DNA of 63,146 bases from Blepharisma japonicum (lineage: Eukaryota > Ciliophora > Heterotrichea > Heterotrichida > Blepharismidae), in NCBI GenBank assembly GCA_949751835.1, contig CATKHK010000141.1, positions 1-63,146 of the forward strand, read 5' to 3'. Below are positions 10,005 to 22,541 of the stretch, in pieces; positions within the stretch are counted from its first letter, which is position 1; each line of letters begins with the position of its first letter. The notes beneath the pieces are model-generated. The model had not been told where the DNA came from, searched no databases, and was given only the letters and a program-made list of their open reading frames with translations. Position numbers and translations under genes: made by a program.

Positions 10005-11059
10005 TGGGTGCTTTATACTCAATATTTCGAGATAATCTCCCAGGATCCACTGCCCATTATCTTAATTTGAAACTTGCAGATTGAAGCACCCCTTACACCC
10101 CAAGCAAAGACTTAGAAACTGAAGTTTGCGGAATTAATTTTCCATCTCCTATAGGTGCAGCTGCAGGACTTGACAGAAATGGAGACTTCCTCGACTCTTT
10201 ATTTCGCTGCGGTTTTGGTTTCGTCGAAATTGGTTCTCTTACAGCCTCAACTGAACGAAACATAGACCAAAAATCAGAAAAAATCGACTATCAAAACAAG
10301 AAATGCATACAGGAAAGCATTAATGAAAAACGAGGGATTCTTTGGACTATTCAAAAGCTGAGGCGAAATGCAAAAGGACCAAGAGGAGCTAATATTATGC
10401 CTTCAAATGAAGCAATTACAGCGCTTCCTTCTATATGTGATGACGAATTTATTTATTGTATTGACGAAATTTATCCATTTGTGGACTATTTTACGCTGAA
10501 TTTGGCAGCAAATAGAGTAAATAAGTTGCAGTTTTATAGGAAAGAGAATAAGTATAGAGAATTGTTTAGAAGAGCGGTTAGGGAGAGGGATATGCAGATT
10601 GGGCTGCAGGTAGCTGCAGAGACTGGGTTGGGTATAGAAATCCCTTATAGAGCAAGAAACTTGATTCCGCCAATTTTTGTGAAAATTGATAATGAAGGTT
10701 TTGAAGCCAAAAATTTTGTGAATACTTGTAAAGAAGAAGGGATTGATGGAATTATTTTATCGGGGACTACTGAAAAAGGGGAAGGAGGAGAAATCTTAGC
10801 AGAGCCAGCTATAAATAAATTGAAAGAATTTTATCAATACACAAAAGGAGACATTGCATTGATAAGCAGCGGTGGAATTATGAATGGCCAAGAAGCTTTA
10901 AAGCGCTTAAAAGCAGGAGCATCTCTGGTCCAAATTTATTCAGCTGTGAATTTGGAAGGCACCCAAATTGTAGGAAAAATCACACAAGAGCTCGAAAAAG
11001 CTTTAAAGTCAGATGGTTACCAAAGTATCAAAGAAGTCATTGGAACAGCTTTTAAATAA
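10004..11059 (+). CDS. Dihydroorotate dehydrogenase-like protein with altered active site
   Basis: 351 residues with an early TGA read as Trp. The fold is that of class 2 dihydroorotate dehydrogenase, a flavin enzyme of pyrimidine synthesis: PIGAAAGLDRNGDFLDSL, GFGFVEIGSLT, a central IPPIFVKI strand, and the C-terminal FMN phosphate loop ALISSGGI...GASLVQIYSA. However, the catalytic loop N-x-S-S-P-N-T-P-G-L-R is replaced by LNLAANRVNKLQ, which lacks the base serine, and the usual P-x-x-F-R-L substrate loop is not evident. It may be a pseudoenzyme or act on another substrate. There is no clear N-terminal membrane helix. The start is placed at the ATG just after TTTATAAA. Confidence 0.7.
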
Positions 11060-11154
11060 AAATGCTATTTAAATAATTAATTTTATCATTATCCGCTAAA
11101 TTCACAAAAAAAATTCTTCAATATTTAAGAATAATCCATTTATACCAATTCATA

Positions 11155-12894
11155 ATGGTTGAAGACCAAAATTCTTTATACCCAATAGCCCTTCTAATAG
11201 ACGAATTAAAAAGTGATGACATCTCAAGACGTATAAACTCAGTTAAAAATCTCCCTATTATTGCGAGTGCTCTTGGCCACGAAAGAACGCGGAATGAATT
11301 GATACCTTATTTATCTGAACTTCTTGACGACGAAGAACAAGTCCTGCTACCCCTTGCTGAAATTCTCTCAGAAATGGTTGAACATGTAGGAGGGAGGAAC
11401 TTCGCTCATATTCTTTTTGAGCTATTAGAGCAGCTTTCACAAGTCGAAGATTCTTCAGTGAGATCTGCAGCTTTGAAAAGCTTCAAAATCATATTAGGGC
11501 AGATTGATACTTCTAAACTAGAAGGATTAATCATAGGAGTTATCAGAAAAATGAGTGACGCTGAATGGGTTTCCTCAAAAAGTGGAGCCGCTCAATTAAT
11601 CCCTGCAGCAATTCGAGGGATGTCTCCTGAGTCCCAGAACATTATGCTTTCAAACTACAGAGAACTTTTAGGAAATCCCAATCCATCTGTAAGAAAATCA
11701 GCTGCAGAAGGACTCAAATTATTACCTATCCTAATTCACCCTTCCTTCGAAAATAATTTAAATGAATTCTTAGGGCTTGTAGCTACTGATAAAGACGACA
11801 CCGTCAGAATTCTCGCGGTTGATGATTTATTATCATTCTGCTGCAGAGCGACGCCTGCAAAGGTAAATTCCACCTACATCCCAGTTCTAAGAATGCTTTT
11901 AGAAGACAAAAGCTGAAGAATCAGATATTTACTATGTGATAAAATCGCTGAACTTTGTAATATTTTGCCTGCCGAGCACAAAGTTGGGCTTCTTTTGCCT
12001 TCCTTCGTGAAATTCCTTCAAGACAATGAAGGCGAAGTTAGGACTTCCGCCTGTCAAAGACTCTGGGATTTTTCTAAATTTTTGACTGTGGACGAAATTT
12101 CTAATAATATTTTGCCTGTTTTAGCGCCACTTGCTATAGACGTAGACTATGTAAAAGCGTCATTCGCTACAAATTTGACTAAACTTTCTTCAATTATAGG
12201 GAAACAAAATACAAATCAATATATAATGTCACTGTTTTTAGACCTATTAAGAGACCCTTCACCAGAGATTAGGATTTGCTTATTTAATGATTTAGAAGGG
12301 CTAAGTAATGTCATAGGAGCTGAAAGTTTGGCGCAAAGCATAATGCCAGCTATACAGGAGCTTAGTGATGATAAACAGTGGAGGATTAGGAAAAGAATTG
12401 CAGAATGCATACCTTTGTTGTGTAAGCAACTTGGGCAAGAATTTTTTGAGACACATTTGAGTGGGGTCATGAAAAAATTGTATGGCGACACTGTATATTC
12501 GGTGAGAGAAGCTGCAATTAAGGGGTATAAAGAGATTGCGGAGTTATTTAGGTCGAGCTGGGTTGAGGAAAAACTATTGGATGAAGTTTTGGAAGGGCAT
12601 ACCAGCGAGAGCCATATTAAAAGATTGTCTACTATTTTTACATTAAAAGCAATTATTGGAACTATTTCACCTGAAAAAATCATATCTACTATAGTCCCAG
12701 TTTTAGTGAGATTAAGCTCAGATGCGGTGCCTAATATAAGATTTAACGTGGCAAAAATAATAAAGGAGATTTCCCCAATACTAAAAGATGCAGGCACAAG
12801 AGATCAAATTAAAACTTCATTAAGGATGCTGAATAAGGATGAAGACAGAGACGTAAGGTTCTTTACTGACCAAACTTTAAGGACTTTTGGGTAG
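11155..12894 (+). CDS. PPP2R1: PP2A 65-kDa regulatory subunit A (HEAT-repeat scaffold)
   Basis: 579 residues, matching the usual length of about 590, with one TGA as Trp. The N-terminus (SLYPIALLIDELKSDDISRR, then ERTRNELIPYLSELLDDEEQVLLPLAEIL) is the hallmark of PR65. HEAT repeats of about 39 residues continue to the end, many with the D-x-x-x-x-V-R/K turn. The subunit holds the catalytic C subunit and the variable B subunits of protein phosphatase 2A in cytosol and nucleus. No truncation or oddity is seen. The upstream gap is 95 bp and contains TTTATACC about 16 bp before the ATG. Confidence 0.95.
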
Positions 12895-12942
12895 TTGAAA
12901 TCTAATAATAATTTAATAGAAAATCAATATATTTCTTACATA

Positions 12943-12950
12943 ATTATAAA
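12943..12950 (+). promoter_or_regulatory. TATA-like element directly before COG3
   Basis: ATTATAAA immediately precedes the ATG at 12951. Same class of element as upstream of several neighbours. Confidence 0.35.
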
Positions 12951-14816
12951 ATGGGCTATGAAGAATGGGAAAAGTACGCTATTCTCACCAAATCTGCAAG
13001 ACAGCTAATCCAAAAAGAAGAATATAGCCCTGAACTAGCAGAGCCTGCCAAGCCTGAAGAGCCGCCAGCTTGATCTGCCTTAGTCCTAACTGAGCTTGAA
13101 AGATACAAAAAAGAATCAGAAAATTCATACAAAGCTTCTTTAAATATGATGTCAATTCTTGAAGAGCTCAATATAGTTAGAGAAAAAATGCTTGCTCAGA
13201 GCAAAAAATTAAATTCTGAATGCTCAAACCTCTTAAAAGAGCGTGAATATTTAGTAAAGCTAAACTCTGAGCTGCATTCAAAACATTTTTATTACTTACA
13301 TTTAGAATCACTAGAAAATCAAATTGAATTATTGACAAATGACCCAGTTACGTCAAGGAAAAAATTCTTGGAAATTTTAGCACAAATAGAAGATGGGATT
13401 TCTTTTTTCAATGAAAATCCTCATTACTTTGAAAGAGATGATTATTTAAGACTATATAAAGATCTGCAAGTCCAATGGGTTGATAAGTTTGCGAATTCAT
13501 GTGCAGAGCAGCTTCATGTGTTTTATTCACAAGCTGACAATTTTTATAAGAAATTGCCAAATTTCGAAGAAATTGAAGCTATTATACAGCATTTGAAGTC
13601 AAAAATTGACCCGGAAAATATCTATGGGTCTTTGATAGAAAATATTCAGACGGCTTATTTTAGAATCAGAAGTCGGCATTTGCAAAAAGCTATCACAAAG
13701 AAGCAAAGCGAGCTAACAAACATCCCCCAATCAATTGTCGACCATATAAGGATTATCTGTGAAATAATCAAAACCGCTTGAAAAAAAGAAAAAGACTTAT
13801 TTATAAGCTACTTCACAGCTGAAAAGTCAGAAGAATCCTTAAAACCCATAAAGCAGCAAATGAACAGCTTGTGCGTCGGGCTTTATGAAAGCTGCCGAGA
13901 AAAAATGATCCAAGAAAACAACGTAGACATCCTTTGTGAGCTTGCATTAATGATGAAAAGGGACTTTATTAAAGAAGATCTCAACATTTTAGTAAGAATT
14001 TATCAAGACATCCAAGAAAGATTAATATATTCAGTGCAGCTTTATATAAACGAATATATAGTCCCATTAAGGTCTAACGACGAAAAACACCCATCTCTTA
14101 CGATTACTACAAATTTATTATCAAAATTGGTGATTGGGGTGGAAAACGATATTTTTCAAGGCCTGGCACAAGAAGCTGTCTCCTTGTGCTTGTCAGCGCT
14201 GAGAAAATCGATGCCACAAGATGATTTTATTGACGGCCACGCATTCCTTATAAGACATATCCTGCTGTTAAGGAAAGAAATTCTTGCGATGTCAGAAATA
14301 AACAGCTACACAATAAAAGAGCTTGATTTTAGTGACACAAAACGACTGTTTTGGAAACTTATCATGGGGGAGGTTTCTCTACAAAAAGAAGGAGTTTTAG
14401 CAGAAATTGTAAATTCGGGGGCTCCGAAGTTTATGGAAAGCAATTTAGACGTAAGGAAAATTTTGGAAAATGAACTTAAAGAAGCCTGCAAGAGTTTTGT
14501 GGTAAAAGTCTTCCATGAAATAGCCAACCCAATTATTATTTTTATTATTCGAGGGAAAAATAGTCCTATTTTGCCGTATGAAGAAGCGGAGGCTGCTCTA
14601 ATGGAGAGTTCAAATAGGATTATGGGTATTTACCCAAGTTTCAATAATGCACTTCGAAGTGTATTGGATGAGAAAAACTATAAGGAAGTCCTCAATTCTG
14701 CAACACTGCAAATCATGAAAGCATTTCGACAGCTTATTTCATATATGGAAACTCATTATATCGGAAGGCCTTTACCAAACTTGATTCATATACAAACTTT
14801 GCTTCAAAGTAATTAA
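12951..14816 (+). CDS. COG3: Conserved oligomeric Golgi complex subunit 3
   Basis: 621 residues, continuous from MGYEEWEKYAILTKSARQL through two TGA-encoded Trp codons. Start to about residue 200 matches Sec34/COG3: a long heptad-rich helix, then LHSKHFYYLHLESLENQIE and the segment FFNENPHYFERDDYLRLYKDLQ, which corresponds to the COG3 pattern of helices joined by a 'yf-x-d-x-x-yl' turn. The remainder is helical. COG is the eight-subunit tether that guides retrograde vesicles within the Golgi. The human protein is longer (828 residues), so C-terminal parts are reduced. The assignment rests on the N-terminal half; a different CATCHR-family tether is the main alternative. Confidence 0.75.
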
Positions 14817-14966
14817 CATTTTACTATAAAATTGATAAAAAATGATATTTAAAGCTTGATTTATCTGTTTTCAATTCAATATTTACTAATCAATATTAAT
14901 TTTGCCTAAAGCTCAGTATCTTTACCAATAAATACTGCTACTTTTGATTATTTATAAACCTTAAAT

Positions 14967-17900
14967 ATGAATAAAGTTGTTTCAAAGGTTCTTAATAGTG
15001 TCTTAGGAGACTTCATTGAAAATCTTAACCCAGACCAACTAAACTTATCAATATTCAGCGGCAAAGTGTCCCTAGAGGATCTTCGTGTAAAATCAGAAGC
15101 GTTAGATAAGCTCGGCTTTCCTTTTAAATTGGGAAGTGGTTATGTAGGGACTATCCAAGTCTCAATCCCATGGACTTCGCTGGGCTCAAGTCCTTTGAAA
15201 ATTGTTATAAAAGATGTTATAGTTTTTCTGCTACCACATCCCAGAGCAAGCTGAGATGAAGAAGAGCAGCGGATAATTAACCAAAAATGAAGAAGATCTC
15301 AAATCGATAAATTTGAGATAATCAATTCTGAAGAAGTGGCTGTTGCCAGTAGCCCAGGAATGCTTGAAAAATTAATCAGAAAAATCATTGATAATATCCA
15401 GGTAGAATTAAAAAACGTCTATGTAAGGTTTGAAGACACAGAATCTTTTTCACAGAAATTTGCTATCGGATTTAAAATAGAAGAGATCAGCTGCTTTACA
15501 TGTAATTCTAGTTGGGAAAAACAATTTATGGAAAGTAGTTTAATTTGTTTTAAACTGATAAATCTGAGAAATCTTTCGATTTTTTCAGATTTTGGAGAAA
15601 AATTTAATTTGGTTGCTTTTGAGCACGTTCCAGGAATGGCTGAAAAACAGTCCCTTGAGCATCTAGCCCAGCAGGAATTCGCTGAACAAATAAATCATAG
15701 ATATATAATCTCTCCGGTGTCCTTAAGAATTGAGCTGATTATGAATAAAGAGTCAAAAAATACTTCAAGGCCCGAATACTCTATAAGCATTTCTTCTAAA
15801 AAAATCGAAGCTGGCATTGTGGTTACCCAAATAACTCATTTTATCAAACTGGGAGAATATATATCTCAATTCTTTAAATTTAGAGAAGGAATCGCTAAGG
15901 CAGAATCTTATAAAACAATGACTCATGAAGATATGATAAGGTATTGCACTACTTACAAGAACTGACGAAGCTTTAGTGGAGATAACAATCGAATGTCTCG
16001 AAAATTTTCTGAAGAAAATTTACTTGAACTTCAAAAAATGGAAGAAATTTTTGAGCTTTCTGATATTTTAAAACAGCGAGAAAATGTGATTAAAGAAATA
16101 GGAATGAGAAAGCTTGCTGACGAAAAACGAAAAGAAATCGAAGAAATCAAAGCAAGCTATAAGCAAAAACAGCCTGGCACTATGAAAAGATGGTTTGGTT
16201 ATGGAAAGTCAGAAGAGATTCTAAAAAAAGAAAAAGAAGAAATGGAAGAAAAAATTGCTAAATGTCAACAAGAATTAGAAGAAATCCTAGGAGGCAGCTA
16301 TAATCAAGCCGCAAGCGAACTTTTAGAGTTCATTTCTAGCGTAGGCTCATTTGATGAGCAAAGTATGCCGGAATCCTCTGATAAATTTATTTTCAGACTA
16401 AAAATAGACAAACAAAAATTTCATTTGAGTTCTTCAAAATCAGTGCTTTCTTCATGGGAAATTTTGAACACTGATATAGACACTGCCATAAAACCATCAA
16501 GTATGATCGTCGAAGCCAAAATAAGCTCTATGTTTATAACTGATAGAGTTTGCAAAGGAAATCGGAATATCATGGAAAGTGGTCATTTACATGTGAAATA
16601 CTCAACTTTTGGAACTAATAGCATTGATGTAGACTCTGGGGATTTTTCTTATAGTGTCAATATATATAGCATATTAGAAGCTTATAGAACTTTTCAAACA
16701 GAATTAATTCAAGAAATTGATTCAGATTTTTATCAAACTCAAGCTAATGCTAGAGTGAATTATTATATAGAACTCAGCAAAAAATATGTTGATGAAACTT
16801 TAATTCAGCAGGAAAAAGAGCCCATAAAAATAAATTTGCATTTGTCAGCCCCGAAATTCAAGATACCTCTCGACTTAAAAAGAATGGAAGCAGGGTATTT
16901 TATTTTCGATTTTGGAAGGTTTAATATTTTTAATGGAAATGAAGAAATCGACGGAATTAAATATGAATTTTATGCTTTTGAGCTCACAAAATTTAATATT
17001 GGAATCACAGGAAGTGACATTTTAGAGCCCATCACATTTGAATTTAAAATATCAAAAACGAAAAATAAAGATGCAACACCTATGATAATAGATGCAAAAT
17101 TAAAAAAAATAAAAATAAATTTGAATGATTATTTACTTTCTACAGTTCAAGAATTTCATCAAATATTAATGAAAGCATTAGAACCAATTCTTAATTCTCC
17201 ATTAGTAAACAAAAATATTTCTTTGCCAGAAAATATAAATTTATCAATATTAAACGTAGAAGAAGAAATTTCACAAAAAAGCTCTATGAAAGTTTTTATA
17301 GAAATCAAAGAAATTTCAACATCAATTTTTTCAAAAAATTCGGAAATTCTGTGATGCGCGTTTAGAGGGCTTAAAATTGAACACGAAACGTTCACAGGAG
17401 GAAGCATAGGAGTCGATTTTAGTTTGTCAAGGATAGTTATTTTGGATATGAGACAAGATACTTATTTCCGGGCAATTATGTCAAATCCTCAGGTGAGGGC
17501 AGAAGATGGAGAATATTTAAATGAAGAAAGCCAGTTTGTGGCTCCTCAAGTAAGAGCTGGGATTATAGTTGATAATAAAAAAGGAGTTACTCAAGTTTCA
17601 GCTCTAGTGAATGGGATTAGGATTATTCTTATACATTCTTTTATCAAGAGCTTGATAGAATTCTCGACAGATTTTTTGGGAAAATTCGGAGTGAAGCCTC
17701 AGGCAAGAACCCAAGTCAAAACTGTTGAGAAATCAAAGCCAAAAATATCTTCAAATACAATAGAAGCAAGCTTAGCAGTCAGCTGCTTAGAGATCTGGCT
17801 GCCTTTATCAGAAGCAAATAATTCACAAATTTTAAGCATAAACTGGTCACCAATCACTCATTACAACTCTACTCGAACTTCTGAAGGTTCATCCTCCATC

Positions 17901-20900
17901 CTCATTGACGACGAGCTATCCCTTGTAATCCGCCATTTTACAATCCAACTAGGAACATGCAAAAACCATATAATTACCCCTAATTTCTGGCATATTCAAG
18001 ACTTAATCACCCCATCTAGAATTATCGTAAATTATTCTTCCAAAAAAGAGCCTAAAAAGGATATAGTCTTAAGTGAAGCTTCCATCAATTTAGAAAGCAT
18101 TTCTCTGACAGCTGGATTCAGAGATATTGACTTTTTCAAAGAATTAGCTGCTAAATGAATGTCAATAATCCCAAGCCAAACCAATAATGATGAAGAATCT
18201 GAAGTTCCTATTGTAAAAGCAGAAAAAACTACCAGCAAAGATATTTTTAAGGCTGAGCTTATATGTGACTCTTTACAGTTTACCCTAATACAAGATAAAA
18301 TTAAAAAATCATATGAATTGTGCCATGCCAGTTTCAGCAATTTTGGAGTTGATATGCAAATAATGCCTCAGCTTGCGGTTAAATTCAGTACTATAATTTT
18401 GATAAATTATTATAACTTGAATGTAGCATCTTGGGAGCCGCTGATTGAAGAATGAACATTTGAAATCAATGCAATCCAAGACGAAAGTAAAAGGTTTAAT
18501 ATACAATTTTCATCCAAAGAAGATTTAAATATAAACGTTACCTACGATTTAATGAAAACCATTGGCTCTATCATGTACGCAATTGAGACTGTCCCTACTG
18601 AAAGCGAGGAAGAAAGTAGATCTGAAGCTAAAGAAAGTATGCATAAAGACATTGAATATAAAGTTGTTAACTTACTTGGAAAAGACATTTGCATTAAATT
18701 AAATAAAGAAAATGCAAAAGAGACGTTAATTACAGACATAATCTGTGCATATTTCTCCCAAAAAGACTTAAATAGAATTTACTCAAAGAAGGGGACCTCA
18801 AAAACTATCAGGGCGCCTGCCAAACTATTAATAAGAATGGGAGAATTATTTTCAAGGCCATTCGGGATGGAAGACTCTAAAACCAAAGCCAGAAAAATAG
18901 GCGACGAAATTGTAATTATTGAAGTAGAGTGTAGAAACAACGAAAGAATTCTAAAAATCCAGACAAATAAGACACTTATGAATAATACAAGAATGAACCT
19001 AAAAATTGTTTCAAGACTTGGAGAGATTGAGCTGCCTGCGTATACTTCAGTACCTTTGCCTTCAAGTTGGCTCAATGAAGCTCTTATATGTAATAGAAAT
19101 GTTCTGGATAGGCCGGGGCTAATTTCAAACCCTTCTGAAGTTGGTCATGAGCAAGGAAGGTCAATTGCGTTTGAAATTTTAGAGCTTAAAGTAGGGAGAA
19201 GCATGACCCAACTGTTTTTACAGTTTAACCCTCCAATTGTGCTGAGAAATCTGCTTCCTTGCACTTTATCATATATTTCATATGGAAACCAAAGCGGATT
19301 TATAAATCCTGGCTCATCACGAGATATTTACACTGTAAAAAAACTAGAAGATTTTAAATTAAGAGCTCACAATAGCGATAGATCTGAAATTACAACTGAG
19401 TCTTTTGCTATTAAAAATATTTTTGAAACGGAAATAACTGAGAAAATGAGCCTGAAAGTTCCAAAAATTAGTAACGAAGAAGAAGACAGTGTCGATTTGT
19501 TGACTGCAACGTCTTTATTGGTTGATATAACGAAAAAGAAAAATCTGAAAAATGATACGACTGATTTAAGGTCAAGAAAAATAAAAAAACTTACCAAAGA
19601 GCAAGCGAATCTAGACGAATATAAACATCATGGAGCCAAGCTACTTGAAGTTTATTCATCTTATATAGTTATCAATAAAACAGATTACAAACTTATTTTG
19701 TCGACTGAAGAAAATTTGCAGCTCTTTAAAGGAGCAACTGGCTTTGTGAGCCATAATGCAAAAAAATTGCAAGTCAAGCTGAAGACAGAAAGTGACTGAT
19801 CAAGAAATTTTAGCATTGATGCTATCGGAGTAGCAGATTCAATTGATATTAAATATCGCCCAGATGATGCAGAAGAGATTTCTATAGGAATTATAAGAGA
19901 AAATGCGATTGCTCCAATGGTGAAATCAATTATTATTAAATTTGTCCCAAGATATGTTGTTGAAAATGGTTTGAATTTTGATATTCAGCTTCTTCAGTTA
20001 GAAAACGGAAGTTGAGTCGAAACTGAACTTAAAAAAGGAGAAAAGAAAGCCTTTACCAGGTTTACGCAAGGAAAGAAACGATATTTTAAAGTTAAAGCTG
20101 GAGGTCCTGATTGAGGACCTTTATTTGATATTGATATGCTGCATGAGTACCAAATGAGGATTCCAGCAGAAAAATCCGATAAAATCGAGCTGCCAAATAA
20201 AGAAAAAGGCTTAGCTGCATTCTTTAGGGCAATAAAATGGAATCTTCCTAATTCATCTAATGACTATCATTATACAGTCAGAGTCATCACAACTACTGAA
20301 GACCAAGCCACTATTTTTGTCCACTTTTCACTACCTGACAATCCCGAATTTGTTATAATAAACCAAGCCACTGAATCCCTAAAAGTAAAAGCCGTAAAAA
20401 AGAAACTAAAAAAAGACCCTAACGCTTGGCCAGACGAGCATAAGTTTATGAAAAGTCCTAAATATAAAGAGTATACCATCCTTTCTGGGTCTTATATTCC
20501 TATTATTTTCAATCCTTTGGATCCCAGAGATATTTGTCTGACTATTGGCGAAGATTCCAAAATTTTCCCAATAGACGAAGTTTCAGATAAATCCAAAAAA
20601 CCTAAAAAAATCTCAAATTATGACGTAATTGTCGAACTTAATGGCTGCACAAGAGAATTATACATTATTGATGAAAACTTTAAAAAAGAAAACGACGAAT
20701 TCACTAAAAGCATAATAAACCCTTTACAAAAATGCCGAAAATCAATGAGGCTATTTAATTTCAAAGCTGATATTGAGCTTAAAAAAATAGGTGTTTCTTT
20801 AATAACTGATACTCCTGCAGAAATTTTCTATATAAGCTGTGATAAAATTAGCATTTTCGCAAAGATGAAACAGTCAATGATTGCTTCAAAGCTGGAAGAG

Positions 20901-22541
20901 AGACTTGAATTTCATTATCAATTATGAAACTTTCAGATTGATAATATGATAGCAAGAGGAAAGCAGTTTCCAGTCATTTTTTATCCAGTAAATAGTTCTG
21001 AAGATGAAGTTCCGTTTTTGCAGCTTGGGCTCAGTAGGACAAAATTAAGCAACCCTCTGACTGAAAGTGTTATCCTTGACCAATTTTTCGATGTGCATTT
21101 CTGTTTACAAGAGTTTAAAGTACAACTGGACCAGCCAGTGGTCAGAATGTCAATATCGGTCATTCGAAGCCTAGTGGACTCATGCTCAGAGCCAAGAATG
21201 ATTAGGTCTAATGCAATGTATATAGTATCAGCTACAGACACTGATAAATATTTAGACCCTTTTAGCTTATCATTATCATTTATCCCGAACCAAAAAGCAA
21301 ATAATGTATTTATTGATGAAATTAACTTGGAGTCCCTGCATTTAAATTTGACCTTTAGGAGCTCTAAAAAAAGGTTTGAAATGGAAAGTGACGCTAGACA
21401 AATCCTTGGTGGACAAATTCTGTCATCTGTGGGTGGAGCGATCATTAATATATCAGAAACACCTATAAAGCTGAACCAATTGAAAATGACTGATGTGTTC
21501 AGCACAATTCCAGACCTCCAAAGGAAGATTATAGCTCATTATGCAAAGCAAGGGTTTTATCAGCTATATAAAATTCTAGGATCAAGTGACCTAATAGGAA
21601 ACCCTGTCCAGCTCTTAGACAAGCTAGGAAAAGGAGTCTATCAATTCATTAATGAGCCTTATAAAGGACTCTTAAAAAGCCCCAAAGAGTTTGTAAAAGG
21701 GGTCGGGAAAGGCATTAAAGGACTGGTTTCTGAAGTAATCACAGGTGGATTTGGAAGTATTTCAAAAATAACAGGTAGCCTTTATGGGGTGCTCAAAAAT
21801 GTCAGTGGAGATGAAGAAGGAAGAGAAAAAATCAGGGAAGCAAGAAGTATATGTACTGGGACTTTTTATGGAGTCATTGGAGGGGTGCAAGATATAGGTG
21901 ACGGGATTGCTGGAGTTTTTATAAAGCCATATGAAGGAGCTAAAAAGCAAGGGACTAAAGGTTTTATTAAAGGTGCAGGGATTGGCTTATTTGGTGCCTT
22001 TTCAGCGCCATATTCAGCGATTTTGCATTTTGGGGCTTCAGTGTCAGGTGGGATTGCGAACTCTCCTCTTTGGAATGACAGAAGTAAGCAGCGATTGCGT
22101 GGTAGATCAAGGTTTCCCCGCCAATTTTCGACGACTATGGTTGTCGAAAAATACAACCATGAAATTGCTCAAGCCCAAGAATTTCTTAGAATAAATATAA
22201 AGAATAAGTGGGAAAGACTTATCATGTATCAAAATTTTGAAGACCTGGACGATGTCGTCATACTGGTCACCTCTATAAGAGTTCTCTTATTCGTAAAAGG
22301 CGAAAAAAAGTCAAGTATCAAACTCCGTCAAATAAAACACTGCGAATTCGTAAAAGAAGAAGACAGCATATCATTCGAGATGCGAGATTTAGTCAAAAAC
22401 ATCACCATTTCTAGCACACTTATATCAGGACTCCTCAAAGTTTTTGAAACTATCACTGCAATCAACCACAAAATACCCAAAAATGAAGCCTTAAAGCAAA
22501 TTCTATCAATCAAGGATACAAATAATAATAATAATAATTAA
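14967..22541 (+). CDS. VPS13: VPS13-family bridge-like lipid transfer protein
   Basis: A single intronless frame of 2524 residues, once about ten in-frame TGA codons are read as Trp. Residues 1-110 are the chorein domain, starting MNKVVSKVLNSVLGDFIENL and continuing FSGKVSLEDLRVKSEALDKL, diagnostic of VPS13. The long middle is beta-rich, consistent with the hydrophobic groove rod and adaptor-binding repeats. The C-terminal region (about 2180-2360) has glycine-rich repeats such as GFGSISKITGSLYGVLKNVS and FIKPYEGAKKQGTKGFIKG, the ATG2/VPS13 C-terminal module, and a PH-like end. VPS13 proteins move bulk phospholipid between organelles at contact sites. The protein ends in an Asn run coded by AAT repeats. 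Its stop directly abuts the stop of the convergent channel gene. Confidence 0.92.
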
